Shown here: positions 1-5,548 of the stretch, one piece after another
Numbering within the stretch: the stretch's first letter is position 1
Layout of the letters: every line of letters starts with the position of its first letter
Origin: Saprospiraceae bacterium
GTDB lineage: Bacteria; Bacteroidota; Bacteroidia; Chitinophagales; Saprospiraceae
Assembly: GCA_013002475.1 (NCBI GenBank)
Contig: JABDJM010000357.1
Span: 1-10,777 of the forward strand
Reading direction: 5' to 3'
Length of the DNA: 10,777 nt
Program-made: the position numbers and the translations under genes
The notes under the pieces: generated by a model
What the model was told of the DNA's origin: nothing
The model's input: only the letters and a program-made list of their open reading frames with translations
Database searches by the model: none

Positions 1-290
1 CCTGGTGAATTTATAACCAATCTCCAGATGGATCGATCCCCCATTTCTTCCCATTGACCATGAGTCAAAGGATTGATGTCTACCTCTATGTTTTCTGCAA
101 ATCTGGGTGCTCTTCCCGGTGCTCGCGCTGAAAGTTCTGTTCCTTTTAATTGATCATTATCCAGTGTAGGCAATGTGATCCGGCTGGACGATTCCAATTT
201 GCTACTGCCGGGAAAAATGGGGTGTTGGTTTTGTCCCAACAAGAATCCTGTTGCCATTACGAAAATGAACAGAAAAGATGCTTTCCTCAT
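1..290 (-). CDS. Secreted protein, N-terminal part; probable lysyl-endopeptidase/trypsin-like protease propeptide region (partial)
   Basis: The gene starts at the ATG at 290-288 and is still open at the left edge, so only 96 residues are visible. The first ~20 residues (MRKASFLFIFVMATGFLLGQ) form a signal peptide: a basic start, a hydrophobic core and a likely cut near residue 19-20. The mature part continues with a segment around residues 61-75 (APRFAENIEVDINP) and then GQWEE and WRLVINSP at 79-96. This wording (Pro-Arg-Phe-Ala, then an acidic/hydrophobic strand, then a Trp-x-x-x-Ile strand) resembles the N-terminal domain that precedes the catalytic domain in secreted serine proteases of the lysyl endopeptidase type. 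No catalytic residue lies in the window, so the protease call is inference; a non-peptidase secreted protein sharing this domain is possible. It lies 75 bases downstream of the M14 peptidase in the same direction and may share its transcript. Confidence 0.6.
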   Translation of the reverse strand, partial: MRKASFLFIFVMATGFLLGQNQHPIFPGSSKLESSSRITLPTLDNDQLKGTELSARAPGRAPRFAENIEVDINPLTHGQWEEMGDRSIWRLVINSP

Positions 291-365
291 GAAAATGGTT
301 TTGTTTGAATTAGATGGCAATTAAAACACTTTTTGAAATCAAATTTGGCTAATGGAAGACAAGGA

Positions 366-2867
366 CTAAAGTCCACCAACAATTAATACTGCGTTGGCCA
401 TCAATAGCTCTCCTTCTTCCCAAAATCCTCTGAACAATGGATTGTCTACCAGGTATACCCTCGAGCCCCTGCCCTTATTCTCAATCCCAAAGGAAAGAGA
501 ATTTTGGGAGGCTTCCACTGCTTTTGCCCCACCAAATCCAACATAGGGGGCGTCCTCTTCGATCAGACCTACATTCCAGCCATTATCCAGTAATTGATAC
601 GACGCAGGTGATGTTTTTAGGGTTGCATAATGATCAGTTAAGCCATATGCCAGCGGATGCGTGTTATCCGTTTTGGTTTTGAAAATCGCCCCAGGCATCT
701 GGTGGGTTATGTATCTTCTGTCCTGTCCAATGTATTCTTCCAAATTAGGTCCCTCTTCTTCTTCGCTGGACTTTCTTTTTAATGCGCTTCCCTCTTTATC
801 AGCAAATTGTCCTACCGCTCTCCCCATGGATATGATAGTTCCGCCGCCCCTCACCCAATCATTCAATCCGCTACGCTCATTTTCGCTTAAACTATACCGA
901 CCACCAGGCATGATAATCACATCATAATTATCCAGGGCCATACGACCAATTCTTCCCTGGTCTGCTACAGTCAAAGGATACTGCATTTCCGTTTCATGCC
1001 AATGCCAGACCTGACCGAAGCTGTTGGGGTTTACACCTTCCCCACCAAACACTAGCACAGAGGGTGCTTTCAGAATCCTCATGGAGGAGGACCCTAAATC
1101 ATTACCGTTTTCTGAAAACCCGGTAGTTGCGAATACAATCTCATGATCAAGATCCCGGGCATCTTTGCTTACCAATTGATGCCAATCAGGCATAGTTTTA
1201 TTGTCTGCCTTCAAAATTACCAGGGTTCCATGAGGGTATGTCCTTCCTTCCAGGGTAAAAGACTCAGTTGCCACCCGGGTTCTAATATTATTTTGGTAAA
1301 CCCTGGAAAGTAACCTTGCTGATTGAGTTGAGCCCCATGGTACCAAAATGGCGTAGGGGTTTGCGAGATCTTTTAAGGGTGATTCCTTGATCTTAAATTC
1401 ACCCTTTGGGCTCATCTTATTTTCTAGGGCCCAGCCTTTTAATCCAAAAGCAAACGGCAGTGCCCAGGCAGTAATATCGTAGGTGAGAGAATCTTCAAGA
1501 CTTGGATCCGGCTCAAACAGGACTTGCGTAAGTACAGCCTTAGGTTGATGTGCAGAAATCAACAGATCACCCTCCTTTGCTTCAACACTTCCTTCGCTAA
1601 AGGAATGGTATTGAAACCCCTTTAAGCTTGCTTTCCCTCCGGAATACGAACCATATTGAATTTGATGTTCATCCAATAGCTGAAGAAGTCTTTCAACTTT
1701 GTTCCTGTTATTATCCTGCGAGATTATAAATGACTTATGCTTGCCAGGAGGATTTTTTTGAAACTCTTCAAAGTAATTCGAGAAATTTTCCAGTAGAGCA
1801 GGTCCATTCAAGACTGTCATTTCTATTGTGGACATGCTCGTTGTATGATGATGGTCGATGCGATCCTGAAGTCTAAGTGTATCTCCATTGTTCATTTCGA
1901 TCCCCTGACCTGCCCTACCGTGACCACCTTGCTCATAGGTCATTCCAATGGACCCGTTAAAGGTTGGGTAAGTGTCCCCGTAGGATGGATAAAAAAGGTC
2001 AAAAACCTCTCTCGTAAAATAGGTCCAACCCTCCTGATCAAAATATTTTGCATGATTTTTACCAATCTGAAATTGGAAGTCTCCCTGCCAATCGGTAATG
2101 AAATCATGATAGGGTTTTGAGGCAGGCGCAAAGTAGTAAGGACTGTTGTGACCCATTTCATGAAAGTCAACATGCACCTGTGGCATCCAATCCCTGTAGA
2201 TTTTTATTCGTTGTTTAGATTCAACCTGGCTCAACCATGCCCAGTCTCTGTTCAGGTCAAAAAGGTAATGGTTAACCCTGCCGCCGGGCCAAGGTTCGTT
2301 GTGTTCAGCTGACTCAGGATTAGGATTCAGGATCTTATTGGCGACCTGATTATTCCAACTTGTATACCTCGAATAACCATCCGGATTAATACATGGATCA
2401 AAAACGATCACTACTTTTTCAAGCCAATCTTCCACTTTAGAATCCACTTTGGCCCCCAATTCATAGATGGTCGTCAGAGCACTTTCTGAGCCCCCAGCCT
2501 CATTACCATGAACATTATAACTAAGCCAAACTATCGGGATATTGGTTGTAGTCTCTCCATCCAATAAGCCGGCACGGCGAAGATTATCCTTCCTTATGGT
2601 TTCTAACTGAGCATGATTTTTTTCAGAAGTGATGATAGCATATATCAGGGGTCTGGATTCATTGGTCTTTCCATATTCATCCAAAACAATATGGTCAGCC
2701 TCCTCGGCTACATATTCAACATAGTCTACCAATAAATGGTGGGGAGTAAACTCCCTCCCATATTCATGTGGAAGAAACTCTGCCGGGCTTTTTATTTGAG
2801 AAAAGGAATAATTGGAAGAGGTACTGACTATCAGAATCAGTACAAATGAGGAAATAAACTTATACAT
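366..2867 (-). CDS. Secreted M14-family zinc carboxypeptidase with C-terminal glutamine-amidotransferase-like domain
   Basis: This 833-residue exported metallopeptidase should cleave C-terminal residues from peptides outside the cytoplasm; its substrate is unknown. I choose the ATG at 2867-2865 over the in-frame TTG at 2879 because it places a signal peptide (MYKFISSFVLILIVSTSS, likely cut near SFSQ) at the true N-terminus. The M14 domain covers about 30-350. Zinc ligands are visible as HGNE (H120, E123) and the His of DFHEMG (H236); DLNRDW (~204-209) carries the family's substrate-binding Asn-Arg; the general-base Glu is in TYEQGG (E312). Residues ~603-690 (VLVFGGEG, then YDVIIMPGG, then a GGGTIIS strand) look like a class I amidotransferase/ThuA-like fold, but the usual nucleophile Cys is not evident. 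An acidic run follows at ~701-706. Length fits the large Bacteroidota M14 proteins. metF lies just upstream, with no obvious functional link. Confidence 0.9.
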   Translation of the reverse strand: MYKFISSFVLILIVSTSSNYSFSQIKSPAEFLPHEYGREFTPHHLLVDYVEYVAEEADHIVLDEYGKTNESRPLIYAIITSEKNHAQLETIRKDNLRRAGLLDGETTTNIPIVWLSYNVHGNEAGGSESALTTIYELGAKVDSKVEDWLEKVVIVFDPCINPDGYSRYTSWNNQVANKILNPNPESAEHNEPWPGGRVNHYLFDLNRDWAWLSQVESKQRIKIYRDWMPQVHVDFHEMGHNSPYYFAPASKPYHDFITDWQGDFQFQIGKNHAKYFDQEGWTYFTREVFDLFYPSYGDTYPTFNGSIGMTYEQGGHGRAGQGIEMNNGDTLRLQDRIDHHHTTSMSTIEMTVLNGPALLENFSNYFEEFQKNPPGKHKSFIISQDNNRNKVERLLQLLDEHQIQYGSYSGGKASLKGFQYHSFSEGSVEAKEGDLLISAHQPKAVLTQVLFEPDPSLEDSLTYDITAWALPFAFGLKGWALENKMSPKGEFKIKESPLKDLANPYAILVPWGSTQSARLLSRVYQNNIRTRVATESFTLEGRTYPHGTLVILKADNKTMPDWHQLVSKDARDLDHEIVFATTGFSENGNDLGSSSMRILKAPSVLVFGGEGVNPNSFGQVWHWHETEMQYPLTVADQGRIGRMALDNYDVIIMPGGRYSLSENERSGLNDWVRGGGTIISMGRAVGQFADKEGSALKRKSSEEEEGPNLEEYIGQDRRYITHQMPGAIFKTKTDNTHPLAYGLTDHYATLKTSPASYQLLDNGWNVGLIEEDAPYVGFGGAKAVEASQNSLSFGIENKGRGSRVYLVDNPLFRGFWEEGELLMANAVLIVGGL

Positions 2868-2872
2868 GCTGG

Positions 2873-2890
2873 GTCCCAATTTATTGGGGA
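2873..2890 (-). promoter_or_regulatory. Small stem-loop directly before the M14 peptidase start codon
   Basis: On the minus strand CCCAAT and ATTGGG form a perfect inverted repeat (plus-strand arms 2875-2880 and 2883-2888) separated by two bases; realistically this folds as five pairs around a four-base loop. It ends eight bases before the ATG at 2867, so it would sit over the ribosome-landing site. It has no following T run and is not a terminator. A regulatory role is inference; it may be chance. Confidence 0.25.
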
Positions 2891-2920
2891 AGATAGCAAT
2901 TTAAGCAGCCAAATTAGGAC

Positions 2921-3874
2921 TTAGTAAACCCCCTCTACGATCTTCTGGATGATCTTGCTGTCTCCCATTGTGTAATAATGTAGACAAGGCACACCGAACT
3001 CCTTCAGTTCTTTGCTTTGAGCAGTACACCAATCAATTCCCACTTGCTTCACGGCTTGATCATCTTTTGCTGCATTCACAGCGTTAACAAGATCGGAAGG
3101 CATCTGTGTATAAAACAATCTGGGAAGGGAGTTCAACTGATACCTTTTAGTAAGGGGCTTTAGACCTGGCACAATAGGTACTGTGATCCCGGCCTCTCTG
3201 CACCTCTTCACATAATCAAAGTAGAATTGGTTGTCAAAAAACATTTGGGTAACAATGTAATCAGCACCGGCATCGACCTTCAACTTTGTAAAATGCAGAT
3301 CCATATCCATGTTGGGACTTTCGAAATGCTTTTCAGGATAGCCGGCCACCCCTATGCAAAATTCCGTCTTGTTTCCATTTTGGATATTCTGGTCCAGATA
3401 AGCTCCATTGTTCATGTCTGTGATCTGCTTAACCAGATCCAAAGCAAAAGCATGGCCACCAGGCTGGGACACAAACTTCCCGTCAAACTTTCTGGCATCT
3501 CCGCGAAGAGCTAGAACGTTGTTGATATTCAGGAAGGCGAGATCAATTAAAACGTTCTCTGTGTCATCCTTTGTGAAACCACCACAGATAAGATGCGGGA
3601 CAGCGTCCACGCCGTACCTGTGCATTATTGCAGCACAAATACCCACCGTTCCAGGCCTTTTCCTGATCGATGTTTTCTCATAATATCCTGAGTCCTTTTT
3701 CTTATAAATGAACTCCTCTCTGTGATAGGTAACATCTACAAAAGGCGGCTTGAACTCCATCAAAGGATCCAGCGTTTTGAAGATGGCATCCATGCTACCC
3801 CCTTTCAGGGGTGGCAGCACCTCAAAGGATACCAACGTGGATTCAGACTTTTCAAAATAATCCGTGACTTTCAT
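2921..3874 (-). CDS. metF: 5,10-methylenetetrahydrofolate reductase (MetF)
   Basis: This cytoplasmic flavoenzyme reduces 5,10-methylene-THF to 5-methyl-THF, the methyl donor for methionine synthesis. The 317-residue length is normal for bacterial MetF, a single FAD-binding TIM barrel. Visible family signatures are VSFEVLPP (15-22, with catalytic E18 equivalent to E. coli E28), PHLICGGFTK (93-102), ALRGD (122-126, whose Asp contacts FAD in the family), GVAGYPEKH (175-183), DYIVTQMFFD (205-214, with the folate-contacting Gln at 210) and PIVPGLKP (233-240). The ATG at 3874-3872 gives the standard N-terminus; only a weak AGG lies about 11 bases upstream, as is common in Bacteroidota. A -7 type promoter element lies at 3907-3914, predicting a leader of about 30 bases. 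The M14 peptidase follows 53 bases downstream in the same direction. No methionine synthase gene is present in the window. Confidence 0.97.
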   Translation of the reverse strand: MKVTDYFEKSESTLVSFEVLPPLKGGSMDAIFKTLDPLMEFKPPFVDVTYHREEFIYKKKDSGYYEKTSIRKRPGTVGICAAIMHRYGVDAVPHLICGGFTKDDTENVLIDLAFLNINNVLALRGDARKFDGKFVSQPGGHAFALDLVKQITDMNNGAYLDQNIQNGNKTEFCIGVAGYPEKHFESPNMDMDLHFTKLKVDAGADYIVTQMFFDNQFYFDYVKRCREAGITVPIVPGLKPLTKRYQLNSLPRLFYTQMPSDLVNAVNAAKDDQAVKQVGIDWCTAQSKELKEFGVPCLHYYTMGDSKIIQKIVEGVY

Positions 3875-3898
3875 GCTAAAAACGCCTTTTGGAAAAAG

Positions 3899-3939
3899 CG
3901 AAGCTACAAAACTATACGCGGTTTTCGGATTGAGCTTCG
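3899..3939. repeat. 7-bp inverted repeat in the metF/methyltransferase divergent promoter
   Basis: CGAAGCT at 3899-3905 and AGCTTCG at 3933-3939 are perfect reverse complements separated by 27 bases (34 bp centre to centre). One arm lies at the predicted metF transcription start, the other just upstream of the methyltransferase -7 box. It could be a split operator for a regulator touching both promoters. A 7-bp match in an 87-bp gap is expected by chance perhaps once in five such gaps, so the functional reading is weak. Confidence 0.35.
3907..3914 (-). promoter_or_regulatory. Putative metF promoter, Bacteroidota -7 element
   Basis: Read on the minus strand this is TAGTTTTG, an exact match to the Bacteroidota primary-sigma -7 consensus TAnnTTTG. 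Transcription would start near 3903, giving a leader of about 29 bases before the metF ATG. I see no clear -33 TTTG/TTG at the usual spacing upstream, so the assignment rests on the -7 match and the position. Confidence 0.5.
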
Positions 3940-3952
3940 GTCCTTATCTTTG
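3922..3952 (+). promoter_or_regulatory. Putative methyltransferase promoter, Bacteroidota -7 element with partial -33
   Basis: TATCTTTG at 3945-3952 matches TAnnTTTG exactly. A TTTTC at 3922-3926, 18 bases upstream, is a plausible degenerate -33 (consensus TTTG). Transcription would start around 3956, only a few bases before the ATG at 3962, implying a nearly leaderless message. It points away from the metF promoter and the two would share the 3915-3944 interval. Confidence 0.5.
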
Positions 3953-3961
3953 AAGCCTATT

Positions 3962-4792
3962 ATGTCTCTCCGTAAAACATATTACCGTCTTCCTATCTGG
4001 TTAAGATACATAGCCAGGAGAGTTGTCTTTTTTCCTTTAGACCTGAAAGACAAGTTATCCGGGAATCGGGATGAGCTTGCACCGCCCAGAGGGTTGATCT
4101 TTACAGGTCCAGGTGATTTCAGAAAAGAGGGGAAACTTCTTTTGGATCAATTCATCGCATTCGCCAAATTGAAACCTGGAGAGAATGTCCTGGACATAGG
4201 ATCCGGAATCGGGCGAGCGGCAGTTCCTCTTACTGGCTACCTAAACTCCTCAGCGGAATATCTGGGATTTGATCCGGTTGAAAAAGGAATTCGCTGGTGC
4301 CGGAAGGCCATCCATGCCAGGTTCCCTAATTTTTCCTTTGTACATATTCCATTGCAAAATGATCTTTATCAGGCTAATGGAGATGCAGCTTCAACTTTTG
4401 TTTTTCCCTTTCAAGAGGGGCATTGGGATCTGGTTATGGCAAATTCGGTGTTCACCCATATGGTGCCTGAGGAAATTGATCAATACCTAGGTGAAGCATG
4501 TCGGATGCTGAGTCCGGGAGGACGGATCTTTGCCAGTTTTTTTATCCTTTATGATCAACGGAATATCTCAAACTCATCCTACCAGTTTCCTTTTCACCGG
4601 GAAGGATATGCTCTCATGGATGAAAAGGTCGAATCGGCCAACGTTGCTATAGAGGAGAATTTCTTGGTTAGTCTGTTAGAAAAAAACCATTTGAGGATAG
4701 TAAGAAAGGAACTTGGTTTTTGGAATACCGGTATCCGCGGAGAAAAATTAAACTTTCAGGATGTGCTGATCCTTGAAAAGGATTGGAGCTAG
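3962..4792 (+). CDS. Class I SAM-dependent methyltransferase, substrate unknown
   Basis: This 276-residue protein has a Rossmann methyltransferase core. Motif I is VLDIGSGIGR (76-85), the SAM-ribose acidic position is in GFDP (102-105, D104), the motif IV region is WDLVMANSVFTHM (155-167) and the post-core strand is MLSPGGRIF (182-190). The N-terminus is basic and partly hydrophobic (about 8-26) but is not a signal peptide; it may lie against the membrane. The GLIFTGPGDF segment (44-53) and the SVFTHM motif match a widespread Bacteroidota/cyanobacterial methyltransferase group of unknown substrate that I recall from surface-polysaccharide neighbourhoods; no such genes are visible here. I use the ATG at 3962 because an earlier in-frame ATG (3722) would force 240 bases of overlap with the metF gene and its promoter. 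No Shine-Dalgarno is seen; the predicted promoter leaves almost no leader. It converges on the next gene with a 4-base overlap. Confidence 0.85.
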   Translation: MSLRKTYYRLPIWLRYIARRVVFFPLDLKDKLSGNRDELAPPRGLIFTGPGDFRKEGKLLLDQFIAFAKLKPGENVLDIGSGIGRAAVPLTGYLNSSAEYLGFDPVEKGIRWCRKAIHARFPNFSFVHIPLQNDLYQANGDAASTFVFPFQEGHWDLVMANSVFTHMVPEEIDQYLGEACRMLSPGGRIFASFFILYDQRNISNSSYQFPFHREGYALMDEKVESANVAIEENFLVSLLEKNHLRIVRKELGFWNTGIRGEKLNFQDVLILEKDWS

Positions 4793-5466
4793 TTCTCTTT
4801 TTTGTCTTTGTTTTTGTAGTCACCTCTTTTCCAGGCGTCAAAGAATTTCTTCCAGGCAATCGGATTGAAAATATTCATGGGTGGTCTCTGCCCATAGTAG
4901 TAGTAATTACTAGCCTGTTGACGTAGATAAATATCTGCCGACTCATTGGCATCCACTCTGACTTTTGACCGGCCATTTTCAAGAACTTCCTGGGCTAAAT
5001 TTTCCCTGGCAATTTCCTCTAGTTCCTGAGTAACATCCATAGCCAAAAACTCAAGCTTGAAATGCTCCCGGCTCGGCCAGGGAAATACAACCGTTTCAGG
5101 AAGATTGAAAGTATCCTGGGTCATCAATTGAACAAGGGAATACCGGCTGTCTCTCAAGGAATCCGGGATCATCACCTCCACGGTTTTATATCCGATCGCC
5201 GAAAATTGAATTACATCCCCTTTTGCGGCTACTATGGAGAAAAAACCTTTGAAATCCGTAAAGGTTCCGCGGCCTTTATCTTTGACAATGACATTGGTAT
5301 AGGGAACTGGAAGCAGCTCATCGTTAGAGCCATCCAATACCACGCCTGAAAATTGAACTAATCGAATAGAATCGGGAATTCTCTGAGCAAATCCAGATTG
5401 GCTAAAAGCCAGTATCATGAAAAATGCAATGAAAACTTTTACTGATGTCAGGATATTCTTAGTCAC
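4789..5466 (-). CDS. Secreted CarboxypepD_reg-like domain protein
   Basis: This 225-residue exported protein is of unknown function. Residues 1-28 form a signal peptide (hydrophobic core IAFFMILAF, likely cut after GFAQ). Residues ~39-100 match the carboxypeptidase-regulatory-like beta-sandwich common in Bacteroidota: FSGVVLDG, then the pattern PVPYTNVIVKDKGRGTFTD, FKGFFSIVA and IQFSAIGYKT. The rest (~130-225) is charged, with a Tyr-rich patch NYYYYGQRPP near 192-201 and a Lys-rich tail; I recognise no domain there. No TonB-receptor barrel follows, so this is a stand-alone version, presumably periplasmic or envelope-associated. The start is GTG at 5466, supported by GGAAAG about nine bases upstream and by an in-frame stop shortly before it. 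It lies 82 bases downstream of lon in the same direction and could be read from lon transcripts; no terminator is visible between them. Confidence 0.8.
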   Translation of the reverse strand: MTKNILTSVKVFIAFFMILAFSQSGFAQRIPDSIRLVQFSGVVLDGSNDELLPVPYTNVIVKDKGRGTFTDFKGFFSIVAAKGDVIQFSAIGYKTVEVMIPDSLRDSRYSLVQLMTQDTFNLPETVVFPWPSREHFKLEFLAMDVTQELEEIARENLAQEVLENGRSKVRVDANESADIYLRQQASNYYYYGQRPPMNIFNPIAWKKFFDAWKRGDYKNKDKKEN

Positions 5467-5548
5467 AATTATTCTTTCCGTTTATTTCAGAACGTCTTAA
5501 AGAGTCAGTATGGCCTTGGAAGGTTTGTTAAAAGTCTGCAAAAAACGC

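Noticed and set aside
363..374. Palindrome GGACTAAAGTCC at the M14 peptidase stop codon as a terminator
   Set aside because: Only four pairs and no T run on the minus strand.
2868..2879. TTG at 2879 as the M14 peptidase start
   Set aside because: It would add MGPS before a standard signal peptide and falls inside a hairpin; the ATG at 2867 is the simpler start.
2880..2920. TAATTTGG near the metF stop as a promoter for the M14 peptidase
   Set aside because: It misses the TAnnTTTG consensus by one base of spacing and no -33 partner is evident.
3722..3961. In-frame 80-residue upstream extension of the methyltransferase
   Set aside because: It lies antisense inside metF and its promoter region, and the basic, low-complexity sequence does not resemble a methyltransferase N-terminus; the ATG at 3962 is better placed.
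5467..5548. Gap between lon and the CarboxypepD_reg-like gene examined for a terminator or promoter
   Set aside because: T-rich stretches are present but there is no supporting stem and no TAnnTTTG match.
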